The position numbers were made by a program, and so were the translations under genes. Positions 1 through 8,247 of a DNA stretch of 42,693 nt are shown here, one piece after another (the first letter of the stretch is position 1; every line of letters begins with the position of its first letter). This DNA comes from Bacillus sp. AFS098217. Lineage in GTDB: Bacteria > Bacillota > Bacilli > Bacillales > Bacillaceae_G. The stretch is from contig NZ_NVPR01000054.1 of assembly GCF_002551815.1 (NCBI RefSeq), positions 1-42,693 of the forward strand. The letters run 5' to 3'. A model generated the notes under the pieces. The model saw nothing but the letters and a program-made list of their open reading frames with translations, did no database searches and had not been told where the DNA came from.

Positions 1-4
1 CTTT

Positions 5-21
5 TTGTATGTTATATACAA
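5..21. promoter_or_regulatory. Small dyad upstream of the MFS gene
   Basis: TTGTAT and ATACAA form a 6-bp inverted repeat with a 5-base spacer, about 100 bases before the MFS start. It could be an operator, but such short AT-rich dyads arise by chance, so the call is weak. No convincing -35/-10 pair was fixed. Confidence 0.2.
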
Positions 22-121
22 TACGTTATCTTAATTTCCATTTTAATATTCGTATTTCGTATAGGATCATGGATATACTAATTTTGAAAAATCATGTCAC
101 TACAAGAAAGGGACAGTTAGC

Positions 122-1330
122 ATGAAACAAGCATCTGTAAAACCATGGCTTATTGTCCTAGGCACAATTATTATACAAATTGGTCTTGGAACAATTTACA
201 CATGGAGTTTGTTTAATCAACCTTTAGTGAGTAAATTTGGCTGGGAACTTCAGGCTGTAGCGATTACTTTCTCCATTACCAGCTTTTCTTTATCGTTTTC
301 CACTTTGTTTGCAGGAAAATTACAGCAAAAAATAGGCCTTCGTAAACTAGTTGCAATCGCAGGAATTGTATTAGGACTAGGCTTAATACTTAGCTCACGA
401 GTTTCCTCATTACCTTTATTATATATATTAGCTGGTGTGGTAGTAGGTTATGCAGATGGGACAGCTTATATCACATCATTATCCAATTTAATCAAATGGT
501 TTCCAAATCGTAAAGGTCTCATTTCGGGTATATCTGTTTCCGCTTACGGAATGGGAAGTTTAATTTTTAAATACGTAAATGGTATGCTAATTGATACAGT
601 TGGGGTATCACAAGCTTTTTCATATTGGGGTATTACTGTTTTGATTTTAGTGCTAGTAGGTTCATGCTTTTTGCGTGAAGCCACTACAAATGAGGCAGTA
701 TCTCAAACATCGAGTAATGATTATACAACTCAAGAAATGTTACGCACAAAACAAGTATACCTTTTATTCTTTATGTTATTTACGTCATGTATGAGCGGCT
801 TATATTTAATTGGTATGGTAAAAGATATAGGCGTTCAGCTGGTAGGACTTAGTGCTGCAACTGCCGCTAACGCTGTTGCAATGGTTGCAGTCTTTAATAC
901 TATTGGTCGAATAATTCTTGGAACGTTATCGGATAAAATAGGACGATTAAAGATTGTTTCAGCAACGTTTGTTATTATCGGATTGTCTGTTTTTACATTA
1001 AGCTTTATGCAGTTAAACTACGCAATTTATTTCGCCTGCGTAGCAAGTGTTGCTTTTTGTTTCGGAGGAAATATTACAATATTCCCAGCCATCGTAGGTG
1101 ATTTCTTCGGTTTGAAAAATCATAGTACAAATTACGGGATCGTTTATCAAGGATTTGGATTTGGCGCGCTTGCAGGTTCGTTTATAGGTGTACTATTAGG
1201 CGGATTCCAACCAACTTTTATTACAATTGGTGTGCTATGTATTGTGTCCTTTATTATTGCAATCTCCATTCGCCCTCCAGGCCCAAAAAAGAAAAAAGAA
1301 ATACAAAAATCATATCAAAAAGTCGTTTAA
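122..1330 (+). CDS. MFS transporter, OFA (oxalate/formate antiporter-like) family
   Basis: A 402-residue inner-membrane carrier with about 12 hydrophobic segments. The MFS loop motif is seen twice in the expected places: GKLQQKIGLRK after the second segment (residues 65-75) and GTLSDKIGRLK in the middle of the protein. The N-terminus (GTIYTWSLFNQPL) is typical of the OFA group of organic-anion antiporters, and the length is normal for that group. The start at 122 follows GAAAGGGACAG, an acceptable ribosome binding site. It stands alone and ends at a strong bidirectional terminator. The substrate cannot be told from the sequence; OFA members in Bacillus are mostly uncharacterised and the link to oxalate or formate is only by family. 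Confidence 0.9.
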   Translation: MKQASVKPWLIVLGTIIIQIGLGTIYTWSLFNQPLVSKFGWELQAVAITFSITSFSLSFSTLFAGKLQQKIGLRKLVAIAGIVLGLGLILSSRVSSLPLLYILAGVVVGYADGTAYITSLSNLIKWFPNRKGLISGISVSAYGMGSLIFKYVNGMLIDTVGVSQAFSYWGITVLILVLVGSCFLREATTNEAVSQTSSNDYTTQEMLRTKQVYLLFFMLFTSCMSGLYLIGMVKDIGVQLVGLSAATAANAVAMVAVFNTIGRIILGTLSDKIGRLKIVSATFVIIGLSVFTLSFMQLNYAIYFACVASVAFCFGGNITIFPAIVGDFFGLKNHSTNYGIVYQGFGFGALAGSFIGVLLGGFQPTFITIGVLCIVSFIIAISIRPPGPKKKKEIQKSYQKVV

Positions 1331-1350
1331 TTCATATAGAATTTTTCGTA

Positions 1351-1381
1351 AAAAAGAGCCCTAATATGAAGGGCTCTTTTT
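1351..1381. terminator. Bidirectional rho-independent terminator
   Basis: AAAAAGAGCCC (1351-1361) pairs perfectly with GGGCTCTTTTT (1371-1381) around a 9-base loop, with A/T runs on both sides. It lies between two convergent genes and overlaps the stop codon of the minus-strand one, so it probably ends both. Confidence 0.9.
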
Positions 1382-1796
1382 AAAGAGATTTAAATTTTTT
1401 ATTTCCAGTTATTTTATAAATTATATAGTTCGCACCAAAATACGTGACACCAAATAATAAAAAAAATGCTATAAATAAAATAAGAGCTATTAAACAACCT
1501 CCAATATCTCCATTAAAATTTGCAACTGCATTTGAAAAATCCCAATCCTTAACTTTGCTAATCATATACCCCAGAATATAAGAAGATACAAAGCAGATAA
1601 CAAAAGCCAAAGCAAGATATACTGTAAATTCTCGATTCGATATTGCATTCACTATGTAATAACTAACCCCTAAAAATGTACCTAAAACTACTAAAAATAA
1701 TAATGCTTTAAACAATTTCTTGATATTTATCCAACACCGAAACAGAAATTGCCTAAACGTGTTCCGTTTACGTCGTTTTATTTTATGTTTCTTCAT
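1380..1796 (-). CDS. Small basic-N-terminus membrane protein, unknown function
   Basis: A 138-residue protein that I do not recognise. It opens with a strongly basic stretch (MKKHKIKRRKR), then has three hydrophobic segments at roughly residues 27-50, 57-80 and 100-125, which predicts a membrane protein with a cytoplasmic basic N-terminus. I chose the start at 1796 because the basic stretch is a natural N-terminus; the frame stays open for 12 more codons upstream (to 1832). GGACGG lies a few bases before the chosen start. It shares a terminator with the convergent MFS gene. No enzymatic motif is visible. Confidence 0.65.
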   Translation of the reverse strand: MKKHKIKRRKRNTFRQFLFRCWINIKKLFKALLFLVVLGTFLGVSYYIVNAISNREFTVYLALAFVICFVSSYILGYMISKVKDWDFSNAVANFNGDIGGCLIALILFIAFFLLFGVTYFGANYIIYKITGNKKFKSL

Positions 1797-1961
1797 TTCA
1801 ATCATCCGTCCATAATCAACAGTCTGCCACAATTATACAATTTTAATATAAAGAATTCTATTGAAATTGTATGTAAACCTCTTGAACCAAATGCATTTGC
1901 ATGTATTTTCCAAACATTAATGATAGAATAAAATAAATGCAGAAAATTCTATTATTAGAGG

Positions 1962-2411
1962 ATGATTCCTATAAAAAGAGTAAATGTAACATATGCGCTA
2001 CTTTACGATGAATTTCATGAAAAAGTATTGATGGTCAAAAATAAAGGAAGACATTTTTCTTATTTTACTTTACCAGGTGGTGCAGTTAAATTAGGTGAAA
2101 CATTAGAAGAGGCCGCAATTCGGGAAGTAAAAGAAGAAACAGGTTTAGATATAACAGTGGAAGGGATTTTCTCAATAAGTGAGGCTTTTTTTGAAGAAAA
2201 AGATCATCATGTCATTTTCTTCAACTTTTTAGGAAAAGTAATTGGGGGAGAGATACATATATCACGTCCAAAAGAAATTGAAGAAATCACTTGGATGGAC
2301 TTACAAACAGTAGCACCTTATTTGCGCCTTCCGGAACATGTAAAAGATTTATTACAAAAAAGAGAAACTGTACCTTATATTTTTAACGGGACAATTCTTC
2401 ACAAGTCATAA
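1962..2411 (+). CDS. NUDIX hydrolase
   Basis: A 149-residue NUDIX-fold pyrophosphohydrolase that would cleave a nucleoside diphosphate linked to another moiety. The Nudix box is complete: G-x5-E-x7-REVKEETGL, residues about 41-63, with the metal-binding REVKEE glutamates present. Substrate is unknown. The start is odd: the ATG at 1962 sits directly against its AGAGG, leaving no spacer, while the in-frame ATA codon at 1971 (ATA AAA AGA GTA) has AGAGG at an ideal distance and is where I would expect the family's MKRVN start. A lost ATG-to-ATA start, with 1962 as substitute, is possible. A broken alpha/beta hydrolase follows in the same direction. Confidence 0.9.
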   Translation: MIPIKRVNVTYALLYDEFHEKVLMVKNKGRHFSYFTLPGGAVKLGETLEEAAIREVKEETGLDITVEGIFSISEAFFEEKDHHVIFFNFLGKVIGGEIHISRPKEIEEITWMDLQTVAPYLRLPEHVKDLLQKRETVPYIFNGTILHKS

Positions 2412-2497
2412 AGCTAATATTTTTAAGGTGGGAAAACATCGATGAATCTACAATAAGAATTTCCTCTAACACTTCCCAAATAGGTAAAATAACTGAG

Positions 2498-3100
2498 ACG
2501 CAGCAGATAGATACGCTTAGCGGACAAAAGCAGTTAACTATTTCATTCGCAGGACATTCTACAGGAGGGATGCTAGTTCTTGTTTATGCTATCGAAGCTT
2601 ATCATAGCTTAACTAAAATAATTGCTGGTGGTACAGCTGCAATTAAAGCGTATATTTATCATAAAGGAAGTATTTATTGTAAAGAGAACGAACATTTTAC
2701 AAGAATCATGAACATTATGGACGCTTTAAATAGCCCACATACACCAAAGGAGAACAGACAAGCACTGAATAAAGAGTGGGCACTTATGTCCTTTTTCTCT
2801 GAGGAGAAGTTTGAAAAAGCACTAAAACTGCCGAATAGCGGGAAAGTAGTCGGAGATCGTTTAAACTACTTTATTCAAGTTGAATGTAAAACGTATGATG
2901 TACGAGAAAAGTTAAAAGATGTAAAGATACCTAGTTTTATTTATTGTGGTAAATATGATGCGCAATGTCCATATGAGTTTTCAAAAGAAATTGCAGAGTT
3001 AATTCCTTTTTCTACAATGACTACATTTGAAGAAAGCAACCATAATCCATTTGTTGAGGAAATGAAAAAGTTTGAGATGTTTGTAAAAAGTACTTTGTGA
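2498..3100 (+). pseudogene. Alpha/beta hydrolase, N-terminally truncated
   Basis: The reading frame contains the nucleophile elbow GHSTGG (2552-2569, just before the first ATG at 2570), then a cap region and a C-terminal part with a plausible acid (GKYDAQCP) and a catalytic histidine (SNHNPF). Intact members of this fold have some 90 residues before the elbow, including the oxyanion-hole region. Here the frame upstream of the elbow does not look like such a domain and has no start codon with a ribosome binding site. The ATG at 2570 lies after the catalytic serine, so a product from it would be inactive. I call it a 5'-deleted remnant; the left boundary is approximate. Confidence 0.75.
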
Positions 3101-3204
3101 AGAAATGAAGAATAGTAACTCCTTAAAAGAGCTAATAGAAGAATAGCGGGGGAGCAACTATGTATACATATTATTGAAATAAAGTCACGACGTTTTAAAA
3201 AATA

Positions 3205-3240
3205 CCCCTTTAGATTTTTTTGTTTAAAGGGGATATTTTT
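3205..3240 (+). terminator. Rho-independent terminator
   Basis: CCCCTTTA (3205-3212) pairs with TAAAGGGG (3225-3232) and is followed by ATATTTTTTTG. It lies about 100 bases after the hydrolase remnant, in the right orientation to end it. Confidence 0.75.
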
Positions 3241-3345
3241 TTGTCTCCGAAAGAAAAAGAACACCTAATGTTTGAAAAGTAGATTAAAGAAGGTCGCGTA
3301 AATTGGACTCTTTTTAAGAGTTATTTTGCAAGACGAATTCGTTTA

Positions 3346-4134
3346 TCAATCAAATAGCTCGCTTGGGATTATTTTTTCTGATTCTCGAATCGTAAAAAAA
3401 TTAATAGGTATTTTTTGTATAGGTACTTCCTCAATTTTTTCTAATTTATCATTGTTAATAGGTAAAAAAGCTAACCCCTTTCCCTGAGCAATGAATTCCT
3501 GAATAAGTGAATAAGAATCTAGCTGCTGAAGTTGCTTTTTAGAGAGATTATTCTCCTTCATAAATTCAATTGTATAATTTCTAAAGGGACATTGTTTATC
3601 ATGGCTAACAAAAAAGAACTCCTTTGAATAGTCAATATTAGATTTTCCTTTTGCTTTTAGTAAACCCATAGAAACTGTTGTACTGAATACTTTTTGAAAC
3701 GCTGGATCGGAATAATCCCCATAAGTTATGATCATATCAACTCTTTGTTTCTTTAATAGTTGTTGCAGGTGATTACTATTTTCCATATATATTTGATAAT
3801 TCCTGAAATTTTCTTTGATACGGGTACTTAAATAATTTAACAAAATAGATTGTGAAGTCGCTATTCGATAAGAATCTCCACTCATTTTAATTTCATTTTT
3901 TGCTTCTTCTACTAGATTTAGTATTTTATTCGTATAATCTAACAAAATATCGCCTGATGGTAATAGTGAAATACCTTTGTTATATCTATGTAGTAACGGT
4001 GTTTCTAACTCTTGTTCTAATTTTTTAATTCTTTCAGTTACATTTGGTTGAACATAACCTAGTTCTTTTGCAGCTTTACTGATTGAACCTTCATTCACTA
4101 CAGTTTTAAATATGATAAGATCATTTATTTCCAT
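3346..4134 (-). CDS. LysR-family transcriptional regulator
   Basis: A 262-residue LysR-type regulator, a little short for the family (about 290). The N-terminal winged helix-turn-helix is clear: residues 1-60, with SISKAAKELGYVQPNVTERI as the recognition region. The remainder is the substrate-binding co-inducer domain; the C-terminus lacks the last secondary-structure elements of longer members. It is transcribed divergently from the DUF4865-tautomerase-CMD operon, the standard LysR arrangement, so it most likely controls that operon and itself through the 4135-4254 region. The layout resembles Bacillus subtilis yusT, a LysR gene near a tautomerase-like gene, but I cannot claim orthology. Confidence 0.9.
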   Translation of the reverse strand: MEINDLIIFKTVVNEGSISKAAKELGYVQPNVTERIKKLEQELETPLLHRYNKGISLLPSGDILLDYTNKILNLVEEAKNEIKMSGDSYRIATSQSILLNYLSTRIKENFRNYQIYMENSNHLQQLLKKQRVDMIITYGDYSDPAFQKVFSTTVSMGLLKAKGKSNIDYSKEFFFVSHDKQCPFRNYTIEFMKENNLSKKQLQQLDSYSLIQEFIAQGKGLAFLPINNDKLEKIEEVPIQKIPINFFTIRESEKIIPSELFD

Positions 4135-4156
4135 TCATTTCAACCCCTTATTGAAT

Positions 4157-4230
4157 ATCATTATAAATGATACCATGCATAATTTATACCTATTTTACAC
4201 TGCTTTAATCTCGAATTATCATAATTTATA
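4157..4230. promoter_or_regulatory. Divergent control region with repeats, probable LysR binding sites
   Basis: Between lysR and the DUF4865 operon there is a 5+5 palindrome ATCAT-TATAA-ATGAT (4157-4171) and a perfect 11-bp direct repeat CATAATTTATA at 4178-4188 and 4220-4230. The copies are 42 bp apart, four helical turns, so they lie on the same face of the helix, as expected for a tetrameric LysR regulator contacting two sites. Assignment to this LysR protein is inference. Confidence 0.45.
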
Positions 4231-4254
4231 TAATCTTGAAAGTGAGTGATAAAC

Positions 4255-4803
4255 ATGATTGGAATGCAATATAAGGTTATTTTGCCAAAAAATTATGATA
4301 TGGGGATTATTAGAAAAAGGGTGCAAGACAATGGACATAAAACGGATGGTTTTCTAGGGCTTAATTTTAAAGCGTACTTAATCACCGAGGCAGAGAAAAA
4401 CAAAAATTTATATAATTCCTATGCACCGTTATATATTTGGAATAACTATCAAGGAATGAACAAATTTATCTTTGAGGGTTTTTATGACAATATTTTAGAA
4501 TCCTTTGGATGGCAACACATTAATATTGGTGTTCCTTTATCTATTAACTTAGACAAAGATTTTAATAAAAGTAGATATGTTGTTGAATATGCAGGAAATA
4601 TTTCTAAAGGGAAATCATTAGCCAAAACACCATTTAATACTATTAATCAATATGTGAAAAATACAGAAAAAAGTTTGGGGAATTTATTAGTTTATAATCC
4701 AGATAAATGGGGCTATAGTCAATTCAGTTTTTATCAAGAAAAACCAAAAATTAACTCGTCAGACCATCTTACAGTATATGAAGTTTTGCATATTTCACAA
4801 TAG
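4255..4803 (+). CDS. DUF4865 family protein
   Basis: A protein of about 182 residues matching the DUF4865 family by its opening MIGMQYKVILPKNYDMGIIRK-type segment and by the G-F-x-G-L-x-F-K-A-Y block near residue 30. The family has no established activity; it resembles monooxygenase-like stress-response folds in size only. A GTG three codons upstream (4246) is also in frame; I prefer the ATG at 4255. It is the first gene of a three-gene operon with a tautomerase (44-base gap) and a carboxymuconolactone-decarboxylase-like protein, facing a LysR regulator, which suggests a role in breaking down or detoxifying a small cyclic or quinone-like compound. That role is inference. Confidence 0.8.
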   Translation: MIGMQYKVILPKNYDMGIIRKRVQDNGHKTDGFLGLNFKAYLITEAEKNKNLYNSYAPLYIWNNYQGMNKFIFEGFYDNILESFGWQHINIGVPLSINLDKDFNKSRYVVEYAGNISKGKSLAKTPFNTINQYVKNTEKSLGNLLVYNPDKWGYSQFSFYQEKPKINSSDHLTVYEVLHISQ

Positions 4804-4847
4804 AAATTAATATCAAAAATATACAACAAGAAAGGGAATGAGAATAT

Positions 4848-5261
4848 ATGCCTTTTGTTAACGTTTATTACCCTGAAAGTCTATCGAATAAAGAAGAATT
4901 AAAAAAGGTGAGCAATAGTATTCATCGTTCGTTAATTGAACACTTTGAAGTTCCTGAAAATGATTACTTTCAAATGTTTTTTCCCTACCCTTCTAATCAA
5001 TTTTTTTACGATCCGTATTACCTGCTAGAAGGAGACAAAAAGAGAACAGAAAAAATAATGCATGTTTCTATTACATGTGGGCCAGGAAGAACAATAAATC
5101 AGAAAAAGAAATTGTATCAATCCATATCAAAAGCTATTTCTAATCATTTAAACATCTCTACAGCTGATATTTTTATTACGTTAAACGAAACATCTGCTGA
5201 AAACTGGTCATTTGGTCAAGGAGTAACACAAATGGTTAATATGACGGAGGGAAAAGAATAG
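4848..5261 (+). CDS. Tautomerase family protein
   Basis: A 137-residue protein of the tautomerase (4-oxalocrotonate tautomerase/MIF) superfamily. It begins Met-Pro; removal of Met would leave the N-terminal proline that serves as catalytic base. The long form, with two beta-alpha-beta units and a C-terminal W-S-F-G-x-G motif (about residues 121-126), matches the Tautomerase_2 type, resembling B. subtilis YusQ. The start follows AGAAAGGGAATGAGA. Its stop overlaps the next start by one base, so translation is probably coupled. Likely interconverts keto and enol forms of a small substrate within this LysR-controlled operon; the substrate is unknown. Confidence 0.85.
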   Translation: MPFVNVYYPESLSNKEELKKVSNSIHRSLIEHFEVPENDYFQMFFPYPSNQFFYDPYYLLEGDKKRTEKIMHVSITCGPGRTINQKKKLYQSISKAISNHLNISTADIFITLNETSAENWSFGQGVTQMVNMTEGKE

Positions 5262-5569
5262 TGAATGATCGTATTGAATCTAAAATACCAAATAAAATGA
5301 GAGAAATGGCTCCCGATTTTGTTGATTATAGCGAAAACATATTATTCGAAAAAATATGGAGAGATCCTACTTTAACATCCAGAGAAAGAAGTTTATGTAC
5401 ACTATCTGCTCTAATTAGTATCGGTAATACTGAACAACTACCATTTCATCTAAAATTAGCTGAAAAGAACGGAATTAACGAAAAGGAAATCATTGCTTTG
5501 ATAACACATATGGCCTTTTACGTTGGATGGCCTAAAGCTGCCTCTGCGTTAAATATAATAATAAATTAA
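5261..5569 (+). CDS. Carboxymuconolactone decarboxylase family protein
   Basis: A 102-residue CMD-domain protein starting with GTG at 5261, one base inside the tautomerase stop, with GGAGG at 5246-5250. The all-helical CMD signature is visible: LTSRERSLCTLSALISIG, then PFHLKLAEKNG and a late helix ITHMAFYVGWPKA. It has a single cysteine instead of the AhpD-type CxxC pair, so it belongs to the gamma-carboxymuconolactone-decarboxylase side of the family and need not be a peroxidase. Last gene of the LysR-facing operon; together with the tautomerase it suggests processing of a lactone or dienoic acid. Confidence 0.85.
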   Translation: MNDRIESKIPNKMREMAPDFVDYSENILFEKIWRDPTLTSRERSLCTLSALISIGNTEQLPFHLKLAEKNGINEKEIIALITHMAFYVGWPKAASALNIIIN

Positions 5570-5819
5570 ATATGATTACGTTAACTCTGCCAATTGTAAA
5601 TTGGCTAAGCAGCATCAGTAGAGAGGGAGGATTAACAGAAATTGATTGGTTATGGAAAGAGTTGTTACAAGGGAAAATGTGCGCTCTTTATGTATCGGTA
5701 TTATTTAAACTGGATTATCCTTACAAACTTGTAATGTTTATGTCACCTTCTCCAATAGCACTTAAAAACACTTCCCTTATATACTTGAATTATATTTACT
5801 AAAAGGGGAGTGAAAAAGC

Positions 5820-5915
5820 ATGGATGAAGGAATTGGAGAAGTTGTAGTCGGCTTATGTGAATTCGTTCTTGAAATTTTGACTTATGGAAACACGAATGGA
5901 GAGAAAAAGGAGTAA
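5820..5915 (+). CDS. Small acidic protein, 31 residues
   Basis: A short reading frame from ATG at 5820 to TAA at 5915, preceded by AAAAGGGGAGTGAAAAAGC, a very strong ribosome binding site at good distance. The product starts MDEGIGEVVVGLCEFVLEIL and ends in a charged tail. It has one amphipathic or hydrophobic helix and a single cysteine. A terminator follows 37 bases later, so the unit looks complete. Function unknown; it could be a small membrane-associated peptide. The strong Shine-Dalgarno and terminator are the reasons to believe it. Confidence 0.5.
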   Translation: MDEGIGEVVVGLCEFVLEILTYGNTNGEKKE

Positions 5916-5952
5916 TTCCAATTGTCTTTCATTAGATATGCTACTTTACATC

Positions 5953-5980
5953 AGACACCTTTTTGTATAGGTGTCTTTTT
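5953..5980 (+). terminator. Rho-independent terminator
   Basis: AGACACCT (5953-5960) pairs with AGGTGTCT (5969-5976) and is followed by a T run. It ends the small gene at 5820 and possibly the operon before it. Confidence 0.8.
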
Positions 5981-6150
5981 ACTTTGTATCGGACGACACT
6001 GCAAAGGATAATAAGTATTCTGCTAGCAATTATCTTATGTTTAAAATCTATTTTAAACATTATTACCGAAATATGGTAATGTATATGTAAAAGTTATCCA
6101 AAAGGACTCTGTTATAAAATTATAGTACAGAAGTCTTAGGGGGGAAATGC

Positions 6151-6609
6151 ATGCAAGTACACAACGTAGTATTTACGAACAAACAACTCGAAGAACTTAT
6201 ACTGGATGAAAGTTGTGAAATACTGGAGAGTTTGAATAACAAAGAACAATTTATCAGTAGTTTCATTGAGTACTTTACGAAAGAATACAACAATGCAGAA
6301 TGTGACTACGTAGAACTATTTGATGTTGATAGCCTAGACTATATGAATATGGAATTAGTAGATAATAAAGTGATCGTTACTGCTTCTTTGTTTGCAGGGT
6401 TGTCTATATGGTTGAATAAAAGAGCTTTAGGAAAAGTAACGGCTACTCTAGAAGGTATTTATTCATTCACTCTTATTGATAAAGATAGAAACATAATTAC
6501 TTTAGATGAAACGTTACCTCTACATGATACTTCTTTTGTTATTACAAATTTCAAAGTGGAAAAACTACAAAGCATTGATCAATATTTTGATGATTATACA
6601 ATTTTATAA
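6151..6609 (+). CDS. Hypothetical protein, 152 residues
   Basis: An acidic, soluble-looking protein with no signal peptide or membrane segment and no motif that I recognise. The start is well supported by TAGGGGGGAAATGC before the ATG. The N-terminal half is helical and rich in Glu and Asn; a hydrophobic patch around residues 78-90 (VTASLFAGLSIWL) precedes a beta-rich C-terminal half. It is alone, between the terminator at 5953-5980 and the lipoprotein pseudogene. Composition matches its neighbours. Confidence 0.65.
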   Translation: MQVHNVVFTNKQLEELILDESCEILESLNNKEQFISSFIEYFTKEYNNAECDYVELFDVDSLDYMNMELVDNKVIVTASLFAGLSIWLNKRALGKVTATLEGIYSFTLIDKDRNIITLDETLPLHDTSFVITNFKVEKLQSIDQYFDDYTIL

Positions 6610-6676
6610 GTAATGTCTTTGGTATATGGGATATATATGCAGGTGAAAGAATTTGATATATCGCGAGGGGATTAGC

Positions 6677-7200
6677 GTGAAAAAAACAATGATATATATC
6701 GGATTTATCACTACCTTATGTTTAGGTGGCTGTAGTTCACTTACACAAAGGACAACAGATGTCGTTTATCTCATCCCAGATGGATATGAAGGGGATTTGA
6801 TAGTGCTTTATAATGTACCTGGTGCGAATCCATTACAAACAGAGGATGGATTCGCGTTGTATCCTTCTCACCAGACGGGACAGCTATTACGTCAACAAAA
6901 GATATGAAATACGGCATCGTAAATGATAAATACTACATTATCGATAAAGAGGGGAAACGAACAAAATTAGATTCAAGTTGTATCAGGCCGAAGTCTACAG
7001 GAAGTAGCACAGATCACGTTGGAGAAGGAAATGAACATACGTTTCGATTTGATCAATTAGAAGTGACACGAACAGCATGTGGTCCGCAATTTAAATCGGC
7101 TGGTAGAACAGTTCCTGAAAATCAACCACATCCCTCTGAGAAGAAATTAGAGGATTTGATTCAAAGTGTATATGATCAAAACTTATTAAAACAGAAATAA
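6677..7200 (+). pseudogene. Lipoprotein gene broken by a one-base frameshift (DUF6843-like)
   Basis: The gene starts at GTG 6677 with GAGGGGATTAGC before it. The N-terminus is a lipoprotein signal: basic MKKT, hydrophobic core, lipobox LGGC near residue 19. The frame then reads VYLIPDGYEGDLIVLYNVPG and continues to about 6866, where it shifts: after TATCCTTCT the frame starting CCA GAC GGG at 6871 continues the protein (PDGTAITSTKDMKYGIVNDK) up to 7200. One base appears to be missing at 6866-6870. The two halves together make about 174 residues, as expected for a secreted lipoprotein of this kind. As given, only a 76-residue N-terminal piece would be made from the first frame. Confidence 0.75.
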
Positions 7201-7254
7201 ACCAGCCTACTGAATCACCTTTACCTGCTAGTAAGTAAAATGGAGGATTGTATT

Positions 7255-7839
7255 ATGGATAAGAGTTTGTCAGAAATGTCACTTGAAGAACTGTGGGAAC
7301 TGTTTCCGATTATACTGAAAGAACATAATCCAATATGGAAAGATTGGTATTTACAAGAAGAAAAACTACTTAACAACATAATCGGTAGTCAATATATTGA
7401 ACGAATTAATCACATAGGCAGTACTTCTATTAACGGATTATTAGCAAAGCCAACGATAGATATATTGCTTGAAATAACAGAAGACTGCGATTTGAAATTT
7501 TTAGTGAGTGTGTTAGAGAAAAACGGGTATATCTTTGAAAAGCAACCACAAAAACCAGCACCACATATGATGTTTATGAAAGGCTATACAGAAAAAGGAT
7601 TTGCCGAAAAAGTATTTCATCTTCATGTTAGGTATATAGGCAATTGGAATGAATTGTATTTTAGAGACTTTTTACGACTGCATAAAGATGTTGCCAAAGA
7701 GTATGGCAATTTAAAAAAGAGCTTAATAGACAAATATGAACAGGATAGAGACGGATATACGAAAGCAAAAACAGAGTTTGTTAACAAATATACTAACATT
7801 GCAAAAACGGAATTTGAAAACAAATATAACCCAAACTAA
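7255..7839 (+). CDS. GrpB family protein (UPF0157, nucleotidyltransferase-like fold)
   Basis: A 194-residue protein from ATG 7255, chosen because GGAGG at 7242-7246 is at the right distance; an upstream in-frame ATG at 7240 lies before that site. The GrpB core is clear: I-x-H-I-G-S-T-S-I-N-G-L-L-A-K-P-x-I-D-I (about residues 52-71), then H-L-H-V and R-D-F-L-R. This fold is related to nucleotidyltransferases, but the cellular role is unestablished. The C-terminus carries a near-duplication: AKTEFVNKYTN followed at once by AKTEFENKYNP, an in-frame repeat of 12 codons. A truncated nucleotidyltransferase follows 41 bases later. Confidence 0.9.
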   Translation: MDKSLSEMSLEELWELFPIILKEHNPIWKDWYLQEEKLLNNIIGSQYIERINHIGSTSINGLLAKPTIDILLEITEDCDLKFLVSVLEKNGYIFEKQPQKPAPHMMFMKGYTEKGFAEKVFHLHVRYIGNWNELYFRDFLRLHKDVAKEYGNLKKSLIDKYEQDRDGYTKAKTEFVNKYTNIAKTEFENKYNPN

Positions 7840-7880
7840 TAAGCATTTTAATTCTTTATATAAAGAAAGGTGGAGTTAAA

Positions 7881-8219
7881 ATGGATAACAAATTAGATAA
7901 AGCAACAGAATGCCAGTTACAGGTTCTTCGTGAGTTAAAAGTAATTTCTGAGTCTCTAAATATCAATTTATGGCTCAGAGGAGGATGGGCAATTGATTTC
8001 CTTCTTGGTCAAATTACCCGTATTCATGAAGATATTGACGTAGTGACATGGGTAGAACATAAAGAAACTTTAGAAAATGCACTAAAGGAAGCAGGATATG
8101 CTTTTCAACAGATCAGCAGCGGGCAAACTGATTTTTGTAAATCGGATTTACATAAACCAATCCATGAGCTCGATCCAGTTGATAAAAGGATACTTTATTG
8201 GTGTATACAAACTAAATAG
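7881..8219 (+). pseudogene. Aminoglycoside/lincosamide nucleotidyltransferase-like protein, truncated
   Basis: The first 80 or so residues match the small antibiotic-nucleotidyltransferase fold (LinA/Lnu, Aminoglycoside-2''-adenylyltransferase type): LWLRGGWAIDFLLGQ followed by R-x-H-E-D-I-D-V, where the G-G-W-A-x-D and H-x-D-x-D residues bind metal and nucleotide. The start is normal (AAAGGTGGAGTTAAA before ATG). Family members run to about 170-180 residues; this one stops at 112, and the last 25 residues do not resemble the family. It looks like a 5' fragment joined to unrelated DNA, probably inactive. The family includes resistance enzymes, but a truncated chromosomal copy gives no ground to predict resistance. 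Confidence 0.65.
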
Positions 8220-8247
8220 CAATACTCTATTCTAAAGGGCGATTTAT

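Noticed and set aside
1749-1931. 60-residue plus-strand frame opposite the small membrane protein
   Set aside because: Lies antisense to the N-terminus and promoter of a better-supported gene and has no ribosome binding site.
5572-5802. 76-residue plus-strand frame after the CMD gene
   Set aside because: No ribosome binding site, no recognisable domain and odd composition at the end; more likely chance or debris.
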